This document shows positions 9,209 to 17,253 of a DNA stretch of 64,000 nucleotides, one piece after another. Position 1 is the first letter of the stretch. Each line of letters opens with the position of its first letter. Below the pieces are notes generated by a model. The model searched no databases. It was not told the DNA's origin and saw only the letters and a list, made by a program, of their open reading frames with translations. Location of the stretch: assembly GCF_900113805.1 (NCBI RefSeq), contig NZ_FOQT01000005.1, forward strand, positions 124,001 to 188,000, in the 5' to 3' direction. The DNA comes from Halpernia frigidisoli (GTDB taxonomy: Bacteria > Bacteroidota > Bacteroidia > Flavobacteriales > Weeksellaceae). Position numbers and translations under genes: made by a program.

Positions 9209-9661
9209 TTAATTATCGTTTTTCAGTTCTGTGGCTACGTCCTTTAAAACATCAACAAGTGCATTTCTTGTAGATTCATCCTGCAAAATTTTACGTAAAA
9301 TTTTGTTGTTTTTTAATTGTCGCAAGATCTTGTTATACTGCTCTTGTTCTAAACTTAATTGTTTAAGATATTCTGAATTTTGAGTTAAACTTTTTGGGGT
9401 AAAATCGCCCACAGTATTAAATCTAAATTCTTCATCAACATAAGTACCTTCTTCAGTCTCGTGTTGAACAGCCACAGAGGGCTTGAAATGTCTAAAAACA
9501 TCTTCAACAGTTTTTAAACCTTTCACAATTTCCGGTGCAAATGGTTCTTCCTCTGTAAGCTTACTTACAATTAACGACCTATTTTCCTGAATATGCGTTA
9601 TCGCTTCGTTAGCATCAACTTTTACTTCGTTGCCACCAACACCATAATCAAACATTGCCAT
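9209..9661 (-). CDS. tssB: TssB, small contractile sheath subunit
   Basis: 150 residues, a normal TssB length. It starts MAMFDYGVGGNEVKVD, has a central conserved FRHFKPSVAV and FNTVGDFTPKSL (the VgrD/FTP-like segment shared by sheath small subunits), and a C-terminal helix rich in K and L that packs against TssC. It is the first gene of the minus-strand T6SS operon. Upstream (9662-9720) is an AT-rich stretch with TATCTTTA on the minus strand, one base off the Bacteroidota -7 box, but no convincing -33 element. The promoter is therefore only suggested. Confidence 0.9.
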   Translation of the reverse strand: MAMFDYGVGGNEVKVDANEAITHIQENRSLIVSKLTEEEPFAPEIVKGLKTVEDVFRHFKPSVAVQHETEEGTYVDEEFRFNTVGDFTPKSLTQNSEYLKQLSLEQEQYNKILRQLKNNKILRKILQDESTRNALVDVLKDVATELKNDN

Positions 9662-9827
9662 ATTGTATAATTTTTAATGTTACTACTTAAAGTTTAAAGA
9701 TAAAATATTTTTTTTGATTTGAACAGAATTTTATTTTAAAATATAACTTAGTAATGCAAAAAATAACATGTTGTTAACTTTCAAAATTTAATAGTCGCGA
9801 CGTTTAAATTAATTATCTAAAAACGTT

Positions 9828-9900
9828 GAAAACAATTCCAACTGAAAACAATTGAAATTGAATATGAGACCTTACAAAAAAGTCAATTAACAACTAAAAG
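9828..9900. repeat. Left direct repeat of the integrated element
   Basis: About 73 bp that align without gaps to 16229-16301 at roughly 80% identity. Shared stretches include AAAACAATTCCAA, ATTGAAATTGA and AGTCAATTA. The two copies enclose the recombinase, rep and primase genes, so they probably mark recombination or arm-binding sites. They are not identical, so they are not a fresh attachment-site duplication. Confidence 0.6.
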
Positions 9901-9902
9901 AG

Positions 9903-10197
9903 AACTTATAATCTGCTCCAAGTTGCACACCATTGATTTTATCATCTAACGAGTTTTTGGCTGATATAATAATGACGCCGTCTGATTTATTTTGTTCCTT
10001 TAAAAATTTAAGTAAATTTAGACCGTTTCCATTCGGCAAAGTGATATACAGTAAAATATAGTCTTAATTAAAAGATTCCATTTTTTCCTGCGCGTAGATA
10101 AAATCTTCCGCCAAATCACAACTGTATCGTTGATCTTTAAATGAGACAAAATACTTTTGCTCAACTAAATTTCATCTTCAATTAATAAAATTTTCAT
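9903..10197 (-). pseudogene. Remnant of an OmpR-type response regulator receiver domain
   Basis: The minus strand begins MKILLIEDE at 10197, a typical receiver start with acidic pocket, but a TAG follows at codon 11. After a frameshift the other frame reads CDLAEDFIYAQEKMESFN, another stop, then DYILLYITLPNGNGLNLLKF and VIIISAKNSLDDKINGVQ, ending LGADYK. These segments line up in order with OmpR-family receivers. In the ITLPNGNG motif the residue two before it, normally the phosphorylated Asp, is Tyr. The similarity stops at the GAD motif, next to the left direct repeat, so the output domain is gone. Clearly non-functional. It may have been broken by insertion of the element or by deletion at its edge. 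Confidence 0.8.
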
Positions 10198-10469
10198 TTA
10201 AATTTTTGTGAAAAGTAGACTTTAATTCTGAATGAAAACTAAATTATGATTAATCCTGTATTGCATAACTAAAATTAATCTTCGCTAAAATAAATTTTAT
10301 TTTTGAAAGTTGCTCAATTCTTTTGACTTTCAACGCATATTTTTTTGTTTTTTCAGCAATAATTTGTTTTCAAAAAAAAGCGAAAATGGTGTTCAGTTTT
10401 ACTTTAAAACAATGCGCTTTCAAAATAAAAAACGACTTCCGAAGTTTTTTAACCCTTTTCGCAGAAAAG

Positions 10470-10529
10470 GCAAGACAGTCCTTTGGTAGTATAAAATGTA
10501 AATTTTGTATGCACAAAGACACATCTTGC
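10470..10529. repeat. 60-bp imperfect palindrome
   Basis: Arms GCAAGACAGTCCTTTG (10470) and the inverted CAAAGACACATCTTGC (ending 10529) enclose a second nested near-palindrome around TATAAAATGTAAATTTTG. The whole 60 bp folds back on itself with few mismatches. It lies in the non-coding left part of the element, between the pseudogene and the winged-helix gene. Possible roles are a transfer or replication origin, a recombination site or a terminus. I believe similar palindromes occur in other Bacteroidota mobile elements but cannot verify that here. Confidence 0.6.
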
Positions 10530-10599
10530 TAATACATATTTCACAAGTCTGAAATTTAATTTAGACTACCATATTTTAGTCTGGTTAGTATAAAAGATT

Positions 10600-11238
10600 T
10601 TAGTCTAGTTTAGGTCTTTTAATATTTGGGATTTTGTAATGAGTTTGGTTTTCTTTAGGTAGCGAAATCTCCAACATCATCAGATTTTTTTCAAGAACAG
10701 ACCGCCAATTCAAGATAGGTTTTCCTAAAGGGTTTTTCCAGTCAGAATTATCCCATTGATGAAATTTCTGAATCAATAGTTCGTCTAATTTTACAGAATA
10801 ATCCTTTAAGGTTTTGGCAAAATCCAAAAAATGATTTAGAGTTGGATATTTGGAAACGGAATTATTTGATACAATTTTTGGTTCTGTAATCGGCTTTAAA
10901 TCTTCAATCCAAATTTGTTTGATTCCATTTATTTTTGGTAATTCTTTTAACCGATAATTTTCATTCAAAGTAAAACGATTCGGAAAACCGCGATTTCTTT
11001 CACAATTTAATATTCCTGAAAGTTTTAATTTGTTTTTCGCCGTAATTATCGTTTGTCTGGAAAGTCCAAGTTCTCTGGCCATTTCATAATCCGACAATAC
11101 AATTTCTTTTTGAACATCATCGCATTTGTACAGAATGAATGTAAAGACGGTGATTGTATTTGCACCAATTTTGTTTTTTGAATTTAATTCAAAAATCTTT
11201 TTAAATAAATCTGCTTTATAAATATTGGAATCTTTCAT
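10600..11238 (-). CDS. Winged-helix protein of the integrated element
   Basis: 212 residues, function not recognised. Residues 25-90 look like a winged helix-turn-helix: a first helix (NTITVFTFILYKCDD), then LSDYEMARELGLSRQTIITA, a classic recognition helix, and a basic wing (NCERNRGFPNRFTL). The C-terminal half is polar and rich in W, K and N. The gene overlaps the primase-like gene by 4 bp (ATGA type), so the two are translationally coupled. Winged-helix proteins next to rep/primase genes usually act in replication control or copy-number regulation. That is inferred from context. Confidence 0.65.
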   Translation of the reverse strand: MKDSNIYKADLFKKIFELNSKNKIGANTITVFTFILYKCDDVQKEIVLSDYEMARELGLSRQTIITAKNKLKLSGILNCERNRGFPNRFTLNENYRLKELPKINGIKQIWIEDLKPITEPKIVSNNSVSKYPTLNHFLDFAKTLKDYSVKLDELLIQKFHQWDNSDWKNPLGKPILNWRSVLEKNLMMLEISLPKENQTHYKIPNIKRPKLD

Positions 11239-12122
11239 CTTTTAAATGCAGATTTATGGTGAATTTTAACTTCTTTGGAAGGACTTTCATAAATCAGCCA
11301 ATCATTCAAATCCTTAAAATCTGAATACAAGTGCCGACAATCTTCTGCATTTTCGTTTACATTTTTTAACATTTCAATCGCGTGATTTCCTGCCTCGTCA
11401 TTATCAAAATAAAGTTCAATATTTTGATAATTGTCCAAATCATTTTTAATTCTTTCTATCATCAAAACTGAATTCAAAATGATGTAATCTGAAGGTTGTT
11501 TCTCCAGATAATTTTCCACATTTTTAAAGGAAAGAAAGTCAAAGAATCCTTCAAAAATTCTTACTGAATTTGAATCGATTTTCATTGTAGTCACATCTTT
11601 TTTATCTAAACAAATTTTAGAATAAGCGTTCCGGATTTCATAACCACCGGAATTGTTTTTAAAACCAATTCCGAAATTGTTTTTATCATTAATTTGATAG
11701 TGGATCTCTTTCAAAAATTCGGTTTTATTTTCTACTTTTCGGCTTTTTAAATATTCTAAAAGTGCAGGATGCTGAATTTCTTTTATTACCGTTATTTCAT
11801 AAGATTTAGAAAAATTTTCTAATTTCTGTTTAGTAAGAATTTCTTGATTTTTAAAAGTAAAACTAAATTGCTCCAGGTATTTCAACGCTTCACTTACCGA
11901 ACATTTTTCAATCGTTTGAACTATCGAAACAGCATCATAATTTTTTCCTGTCCCAAAATCAAATGCTTTATTATTTACAAAGTCCACTAAAAGACTTGGT
12001 GTTTTTTCATGTCGGTCTAAAGCAAAGTAAAAAGCAGCCTTCGGATTTTCTTTGCTCGGAGAAACAAAAAAACTATCTAAAACTATTCTAATCGGTATTT
12101 TGTTGGCTTGAGCGCAATTCAT
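11235..12122 (-). CDS. Toprim-domain primase-like protein
   Basis: 295 residues. The N-terminal part resembles the zinc-binding domain of mobile-element primases by its RHEKTPSLLVDFVNN and FDFGTGKNYDAVSIV segments, but the cysteine/histidine zinc ligands are missing. The Toprim domain covers about residues 185-275: FEGFFDFLSF holds the conserved glutamate and YFDNDEAGNHAI the DxD-type aspartates. Proteins of this type make primers for plasmids and mobilizable elements of Bacteroidota. It is coupled to the downstream winged-helix gene. The 363-bp region upstream contains the iteron array, plus an isolated iteron at 12151 near the start that may let Rep control this gene. Confidence 0.8.
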   Translation of the reverse strand: MNCAQANKIPIRIVLDSFFVSPSKENPKAAFYFALDRHEKTPSLLVDFVNNKAFDFGTGKNYDAVSIVQTIEKCSVSEALKYLEQFSFTFKNQEILTKQKLENFSKSYEITVIKEIQHPALLEYLKSRKVENKTEFLKEIHYQINDKNNFGIGFKNNSGGYEIRNAYSKICLDKKDVTTMKIDSNSVRIFEGFFDFLSFKNVENYLEKQPSDYIILNSVLMIERIKNDLDNYQNIELYFDNDEAGNHAIEMLKNVNENAEDCRHLYSDFKDLNDWLIYESPSKEVKIHHKSAFKR

Positions 12123-12150
12123 ATTTTTTTTTTAAAAGCAAAAACTTTTT

Positions 12151-12494
12151 TCGGAGATAAAACCCAAAAATAATTAAAAATGGTTAAAACTTAAAAGTTT
12201 ATTAATCTGGCATTTACACAATGTCTTTTTTAAATAAGTTATCCGCATTTATTATTTTTATTAGTAAGATTATAATGATTAATAACATTAGTATAATTAA
12301 GAGGAACTTTTTGAATCTTCTCAAACCATTATCAGCACTCAATTTTAATGATATCAATTAGTAAAAAGACGGAGATAAAGTCCATTTTCACGGAGATAAA
12401 GTCCATTATTATGGAGATAAAGTAATATATTTCGGAAATAGAATCCTCTAATTCGGAATTAAAGTCGCGGTTTTCGGAGATAAAGTCACGGTAA
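12151..12494. other. Iteron-type replication origin
   Basis: Six repeats start at exactly 21-bp steps: 12369, 12390, 12411, 12432, 12453 and 12474. The core is CGGAGATAAAGTC; copies 1, 2, 3 and 6 are closest, while copies 4 and 5 are degenerate. A seventh isolated core is at 12151. At 12239-12247 is TTATCCGCA, one base from the DnaA box TTATCCACA, followed by a very AT-rich stretch (12248-12300) that could unwind. The last iteron overlaps the stop codon of the rep gene. This is the architecture of a Rep_3-type plasmid origin. The rest of this 363-bp gap shows no gene. Confidence 0.85.
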
Positions 12495-13481
12495 TTTTTC
12501 AAGTAAAATAAAAACTGCTTTTATGTAATTATCGCCATCTAAACTGGGATCAATCCTGTTTTTTAATCTGGAAGAAAGTTCTTTGTAACCTTTTACTTCA
12601 AAAAGTTTTCTCAATACTCTAATATCTGTTTCGCTTAAGTTTCTTTTTCTTTTCAAATATTTAATTGAACGATCCATCTGCAGGTCATTTAGTGAAATGA
12701 ACTTCTCGCTTATACCAACTGACTTCGCAGTATCGTAAATTGAAAATGTATATTTTCCCTCATGATAAGCATAATTAAAACTCAAATCATTAAACGAATC
12801 CAGATCTGCCTTTATACTCTGTAAAAAATCTCTTTCAAACCTTGACCGTCCTTCGTATTTATCTTTTGAAATTGCGAATTGTTTTAAAATCTGCGTGTAT
12901 TCCATTGATAAACCACCAAATTTTTTAAATTTTAATATCCACATCAAAAATCGTAAAGTATTGGACGACGAAACCTGATAAGGCAAGTCTTTTTTAAGTG
13001 GAAAATAATGGCTCATATTAAGCAAATGTTTAAGCACGGCGTTATCCATCTTAAAATATAAATTACGCTTGTTCCATCTGGGTTTAATAATGAAAGGAAC
13101 TGCCTGATAACCATTTATGGAACTGTCCTTCAACTGAAGCCAATTAATATTAGTCATATTTATCAACGCTGATTTAATGGTCAGGTTTTTCATTATCCTA
13201 TTTGGATTTAAAACTTTTAGCGGAATCTCAAAATCTACTGTTCCCTGGTTTGCCCATCCTTCAAAATAATCATCGAAAGTAAGTTGAATGTGGTCAGCAG
13301 AATTTACTGGAGATTTAACAGATATAAAAAGCGACTGTTCTTCTTTGATAGAAGAAAGAATTATCGTAATAGTGCGCTGTTCTATGATGGAGGTATCCTG
13401 CGAAATCAAAACCTCTCTAAAATCATTTGAAACGAGAACTTTTTTTCTTGGTCTTGGAGAAAAAGACTTTCTTTCGTCCAT
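12486..13481 (-). CDS. Replication initiator protein (RepB / Rep_3 family)
   Basis: 331 residues, the usual length of Rep_3 initiators. The family has two winged-helix domains that bind iterons. Here domain 1 spans about residues 20-150 and domain 2 about residues 160-300 (SNTLRFLMWILKFK, LKQFAISKDKY, FERDFLQSIKADLD), with a basic LKRKRNLSETDIRVLRK tail. Six iterons begin within its own 3' end and continue beyond it, which strongly supports the assignment. It is preceded by an HTH gene 4 bp away. Rep would start replication of the excised element. Whether it still fires in the chromosome, where it could be harmful, cannot be seen. Confidence 0.85.
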   Translation of the reverse strand: MDERKSFSPRPRKKVLVSNDFREVLISQDTSIIEQRTITIILSSIKEEQSLFISVKSPVNSADHIQLTFDDYFEGWANQGTVDFEIPLKVLNPNRIMKNLTIKSALINMTNINWLQLKDSSINGYQAVPFIIKPRWNKRNLYFKMDNAVLKHLLNMSHYFPLKKDLPYQVSSSNTLRFLMWILKFKKFGGLSMEYTQILKQFAISKDKYEGRSRFERDFLQSIKADLDSFNDLSFNYAYHEGKYTFSIYDTAKSVGISEKFISLNDLQMDRSIKYLKRKRNLSETDIRVLRKLFEVKGYKELSSRLKNRIDPSLDGDNYIKAVFILLEKLP

Positions 13482-13485
13482 GATG

Positions 13486-13773
13486 CTACTTTTTTCCTGA
13501 TTTTATTAATTCAATATCGCTGGTTTTATATCTTTTCCGACCTCCAAATGGATATGATTCTATGTAACCTGTTCTTTCCCAGTTCCACAAAGTTGATGAG
13601 TCAATCTGCAGAAGAGAAAGTGCGTTTTTCCGGCTTACAAATTCTTCCTGTTCATTTGTCTTAATTTCAGTGACTCTACTTCCTGCAACTTCTTTAAATA
13701 AGTCCTGCAAATCTTTAAGATTAACAGTGATACTCACGTTTGCACCTGAACTCAATAATTCTTGATAGTTCAT
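13486..13773 (-). CDS. Helix-turn-helix (excisionase/MerR-like) protein
   Basis: 95 residues from the ATG at 13771-13773, chosen over an upstream start because the extra 20 residues are low-complexity. The C-terminal part fits helix_turn_helix_17: EFVSRKNALSLLQIDSSTLW followed by NWERTGYIESYPFGGRKRYK. Such small proteins act as excisionases or as Rep-operon regulators. The N terminus contains a short helix and the phrase SITVNLKDLQDLF. It is 4 bp upstream of the rep gene and so in the same operon, and it may set Rep levels or direct excision with the recombinase upstream. Confidence 0.75.
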   Translation of the reverse strand: MNYQELLSSGANVSITVNLKDLQDLFKEVAGSRVTEIKTNEQEEFVSRKNALSLLQIDSSTLWNWERTGYIESYPFGGRKRYKTSDIELIKSGKK

Positions 13774-13916
13774 AATTGTTTTTGTTTGTGTTGTACAATA
13801 CATTAAATTTTGATTCGATTGAATCTGGTGCAAATGAAAAGAGAGATTTCATAGAGAACAAAAGTTATTTGTCTCTCCGTGAAATCTCTCTAAAGTCTCT
13901 GATGTAATGGTTCTTT

Positions 13917-14678
13917 TTACATATTTTCCATATATTTCGGGATATCTTCAATAATTTTTATTGTTCCTTTTTCATTATCAACCTTTAATTTTTTTGTGAT
14001 CGAACTGAATTCTAAATCTTTCAAATCTGAAAATACCAATTTTAGCCACGGAGCGACCTCTTGTTTTGATTTTTTAAAATGATTTACCATGTTCCATCCA
14101 AAATGAAAAAGATCCATTTTTGTCAAGTCATGCGTTTTAACTAAAATTGGAATACTAATATTATCTCCATTGGAATAAATTAATATAGATTCTGCCAGTT
14201 TCTTCAAATCGTGATCATCGACGTGAGGAGAAAAAATTATGCGTGTGTAATTTTGAAATTTTTCTAAATTCTCATTAAATAAATTTATTCTCTCTTTCTC
14301 CCAATTCTTTCTCCTGGCTTCAATATCATTTGAATTTAAAATTTCTTGACTATTTGCAATATCTAAAATTGGATTTAAAGTATCTCTGTGATTCATATAC
14401 AATTCTGCTTCATTTTCATCAATTTCAGAACTATGAACATTTTTCTTCGATTTAAACATGTTTTCAAAAAAGATAAAGACCTGCTTGAAAAATTCATCGT
14501 ATAAAAGATAGAATATAAAATAGGCCGCAAGTGCTAAGATAAAAAATAGATTTGCGGTTCCGGTATCGGAATTATTTGTCAATAATGCAAAACGGATTAT
14601 TATAGCGATTGTAAGACCTATCAGAAAGACAGATATTTTCGGAAGTATTAAGTCAGAATGTTTAGAATTGGATTTCAT
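13917..14678 (-). CDS. Two-helix membrane protein of unknown function
   Basis: 253 residues, not recognised. Two membrane helices lie close together at about residues 12-32 (ISVFLIGLTIAIIIRFALL) and 42-62 (NLFFILALAAYFIFYLLYD), and the rest is cytoplasmic or periplasmic. The soluble part is charged and ends SITKKLKVDNEKGTIKIIED. It lies inside the integrated element between the recombinase and the HTH gene, so it is probably cargo or a maintenance function such as entry exclusion or defence. No catalytic motif is visible. Confidence 0.6.
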   Translation of the reverse strand: MKSNSKHSDLILPKISVFLIGLTIAIIIRFALLTNNSDTGTANLFFILALAAYFIFYLLYDEFFKQVFIFFENMFKSKKNVHSSEIDENEAELYMNHRDTLNPILDIANSQEILNSNDIEARRKNWEKERINLFNENLEKFQNYTRIIFSPHVDDHDLKKLAESILIYSNGDNISIPILVKTHDLTKMDLFHFGWNMVNHFKKSKQEVAPWLKLVFSDLKDLEFSSITKKLKVDNEKGTIKIIEDIPKYMENM

Positions 14679-14722
14679 TTAGAAAAAATTTGCGATAATA
14701 GATTAAAAAGGAACGTAAATTA

Positions 14723-16126
14723 TTAATCTAGGAAATCAATCAGTTCCTTTTTCATTTCATCATCAATAGTCCGGTAACGTGCGAACGCTTTACTACCTTC
14801 CTTGTGACCGCTCAATGAAGCAACTAGATTTGGGTCTTTTACCTTTTTGTAGATATTCCCGATAAAACTACGTCTTGCCATGTGAGAAGATGCCAATTCA
14901 TTCAAAGGTCTTTGGACTTCTTCTCTGGTTTGTTGATCCAGAACGGTAACCATTCGGGTTAGTCCAACACGTTCAAATGCCTTCTTGATTTTTAAATTAT
15001 AATCCTGTTCTGTATTATATGGAAATAATGTTTTTCTATCTTCATTTCTATACTTTTCAAGTAAATTTTTAGCAGTTTTGTTTAATGGAACTCGAACTGT
15101 AATAGCCCTATCTTCTCTAGTTTTTCGCGGTATATATTCAATGCATTCTTCTTTGATACTATTATAAGTAAATTTTAAAAGGTCGCTTACCCTACAACCC
15201 ACCAAACATTGAAAAACAAAAATGTCACGTTGAGTTTCCAACTCAATATCGTCTGAAAAATCTGCATTTAGTAGACAATTTCTTTCTTCGTTATTAATAT
15301 AAATTGGTGTTCCGTAAACTATCTCACCAATAGAGAATTTTTTGAATGCATCTTGCGTCGTGTAGTCATTATTATTAGCCCATTTTATAAAACTGCGAAA
15401 TCGTTGTAAAATATCAGCAACAGAATTTTTCCCTCTCTCTCTGGGAGTTCCTTTGGGAATTTCGATACCATTTTTATCTAAATTTGGTGGGCGTTTTCGA
15501 GGAACAGTCTTAACTGCTACTTTGCAAGAATAGGGAACGGCATCATAAATCTCCGGGTATTTCAAAAATACCTGTTTCTCATTACCTAAGAAGTCTTCAA
15601 TTTCGTGCAATACTTCCAACGTTAAATTTGAAAATGAAAGTCTATATTTCTTATTGATTTCCTTACTTCTAAAAAGTTCAAATCTTTTTAAACTTCTAAT
15701 AATAACTCTAAAATTTTTCTTTCTCGAATTCGAAAGTTTGTGAACAGTCAGATATTTTTCCATAAAATCAAAAAATGATTCCTCTTTTGGTTCAATGGTT
15801 TTAGCGGAAGGTCTGTGAAATTTTTTTATTTGACTTTCAAGAGAAGTTTTATTAATTGAAGTTTTATCTACAGAAGTATTTATTATTTTTTCAAGATGGT
15901 CGGTCAAAGATTTTAATGTTGAACGTTTTTCAAGTAACATTTCACGTTCGTTTCCATTAATTAAGGGAACGTTAATTTCGTTTTTCTTACCCCAACGTTT
16001 TCTGTCTATCCAGATTCCAGAATTTACACGCACACGAATATCTCGTGAAACATATAATCTCATACTTATTTCTGAATCACCTGCACGATTTGTAGATTTT
16101 CCCAAATAGAAATTTGTCTGTGCCAT
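14723..16126 (-). CDS. Tyrosine recombinase (integrase)
   Basis: 467 residues from the ATG at 16124-16126, followed by AQTNFYLGKSTNRAGDSEIS, the usual start of Bacteroidota integrases. The longer frame adds 22 atypical residues. An N-terminal arm-binding domain (to about 100) is followed by a SAM-like core-binding domain (150-270) and the catalytic domain: Arg in VGCRVSDLLKF, HMARRS (HxxR), LSGHK and the nucleophile Tyr in FARYRTI. It cuts and rejoins DNA at attachment sites. Its 5' end lies 100 bp from the right repeat, the common arrangement for an integrase and its site. Confidence 0.9.
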   Translation of the reverse strand: MAQTNFYLGKSTNRAGDSEISMRLYVSRDIRVRVNSGIWIDRKRWGKKNEINVPLINGNEREMLLEKRSTLKSLTDHLEKIINTSVDKTSINKTSLESQIKKFHRPSAKTIEPKEESFFDFMEKYLTVHKLSNSRKKNFRVIIRSLKRFELFRSKEINKKYRLSFSNLTLEVLHEIEDFLGNEKQVFLKYPEIYDAVPYSCKVAVKTVPRKRPPNLDKNGIEIPKGTPRERGKNSVADILQRFRSFIKWANNNDYTTQDAFKKFSIGEIVYGTPIYINNEERNCLLNADFSDDIELETQRDIFVFQCLVGCRVSDLLKFTYNSIKEECIEYIPRKTREDRAITVRVPLNKTAKNLLEKYRNEDRKTLFPYNTEQDYNLKIKKAFERVGLTRMVTVLDQQTREEVQRPLNELASSHMARRSFIGNIYKKVKDPNLVASLSGHKEGSKAFARYRTIDDEMKKELIDFLD

Positions 16127-16228
16127 ATTACAAAATTTAATATCACAAACATATAAAACAAATTTGAAAAAACCATTATTCTGTGTCCGCAATTTGTCCG
16201 CAAATTCTAAAAACTATCAAAAAAGATT

Positions 16229-16301
16229 AAAAACAATTCCAATTGAAAACGATTGAAATTGACTATAAAACCCTAATAAATAGTCAATTACCTATTAAAA
16301 A
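16229..16301. repeat. Right direct repeat of the integrated element
   Basis: Partner of the repeat at 9828-9900, about 80% identical over 73 bp, same orientation. It lies between the recombinase start and the orphan terminator, where a recombinase site is expected. Confidence 0.6.
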
Positions 16302-16323
16302 CGAATTAGTATGATTGTATTAG

Positions 16324-16392
16324 TTTTGGCACCATAGAACCGGCACCGGGTACCAAAAACCTCTGTAATCCTAGATTTACAGAGGTTTTTTT
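16324..16392 (+). terminator. Strong terminator with no gene in front of it
   Basis: A perfect stem (CCTCTGTAA / TTACAGAGG, about 16360-16385) is followed by seven T. Just before it, 16324-16358 forms another fold-back (TTTTGGCACC pairing with GGTACCAAAA). Every gene to its left for 16 kb is on the minus strand, so this plus-strand terminator has no visible gene. It may end an unrecognised small RNA or be what remains of the 3' end of a gene displaced by the element. The rest of 16393-16798 shows no feature I can support. Confidence 0.6.
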
Positions 16393-16798
16393 ATTTTTAA
16401 AAGTGGCTAAAAGGATGGCTTTTTTACTTCCCGCAATTCCTGTTCAAATGTTTAAGTCATAAAAAGTATAAAAATTTATATTATAGGACTACAAATTTGG
16501 CATTTCTTCATTCAATTGGATAAAACCTTGTTGTGACTTCTAACAAAAATAATTGCTTTTTTAGTTCTTTAAAAAAATTAGTGAAGTTTAATTATATTTT
16601 AGCGAATTTCATGAAATGCTGTCTGGATTTATAAACTAAATTACCGGCTACCCTTATTCGCTTTTTAACACTTATTATGCTGAGACCAACACTTATTTTA
16701 AAAAGAAAGACATTTAATAACTGTGTGCCATAATTTGATTTTTGAGGGTCACAAAGACTTACATTTGTAAACATAAAGGAAGTATTTAATCCTTTAAT

Positions 16799-16965
16799 AA
16801 CAAGATTTTTTTTCATCATTTGTGTTGATTGCTTCCGTTCGACCGGACGGAAGTAATTTTTCAACAAATTTTGAGATTATTTAAATAGAAATTAACCCCT
16901 TAAACAATAAATTTTTTTTCATCATTTGTGTTGATCTCCTTTACTAGATTGTTGTAAAGGAGATT
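16799..16965. repeat. Tandem unit: hairpin plus conserved ATG leader, two copies
   Basis: Two copies about 107 bp apart share ATCAACACAAATGATGAAAA on the minus strand. Each is directly preceded by a different hairpin: CTCCTTTAC/GTAAAGGAG in the 16906-16965 copy and CTTCCGT/ACGGAAG in the 16799-16858 copy. Reading the minus strand, each unit could be a 5' leader followed by ATGATG. The first opens a 14-codon frame (MMKKNLLFKGLISI). The second opens a longer frame (MMKKNLVIKGLNTSF, to 16592). Reading the plus strand, both hairpins are followed by T-runs like terminators. I cannot tell which reading is right. Confidence 0.5.
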
Positions 16966-17253
16966 TTTTATTTTAATTTATCAGTTAAATTTTAAACTAC
17001 AAAATAGATTTATCAAAAAATGATTACCGTAAAATGAATACAGATGCACATCAATTTATAATAATTAGTGATTTTTGAAACTTAAGATCTAAATTTTAAA
17101 AATAATCGAAAGCAATTTTACCAGTAACTAAATAAAATTAAACAGACTATCTACACGCTTAAAGGGGAACTAAAATTTATAAATCTTAAACACACCCAAA
17201 AAAATCATTGATTCAAAATATCATTATTAATTAAAATGTTATTAATTTTTTTT

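Larger units (their letters stand above)
9828..16301. mobile_element. Integrated plasmid-like element, about 6.5 kb
   Basis: The segment holds a tyrosine recombinase next to its right end, an HTH protein, an iteron-dependent Rep protein, a primase-like protein and a winged-helix protein, all on the minus strand. Direct repeats mark the ends. A 21-bp iteron array with a near DnaA box sits between the primase and rep genes, so the element carries its own replication origin. No relaxase was seen, so any transfer would need help from another element. It lies between the T6SS operon and the signalling cluster. Exact ends are uncertain because the repeats differ. Confidence 0.65.

Noticed and set aside
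9662-9827. Strong tssB promoter
   Set aside because: Only a one-off -7 box was seen with no -33 partner; I mention it under tssB but do not list it as a feature.
10323-10532. Plus-strand frame of 69 residues
   Set aside because: It crosses the 60-bp palindrome and has a random composition; a structural repeat explains it better than a gene.
12369-12494. CRISPR array
   Set aside because: The repeats are 21 bp in period with hardly any spacer and degenerate copies; this is an iteron array next to a rep gene.
16324-16392. tRNA or tmRNA end as an insertion site
   Set aside because: No TPsiC arm, acceptor stem or CCA pattern could be fitted; only a terminator and a fold-back are supported.
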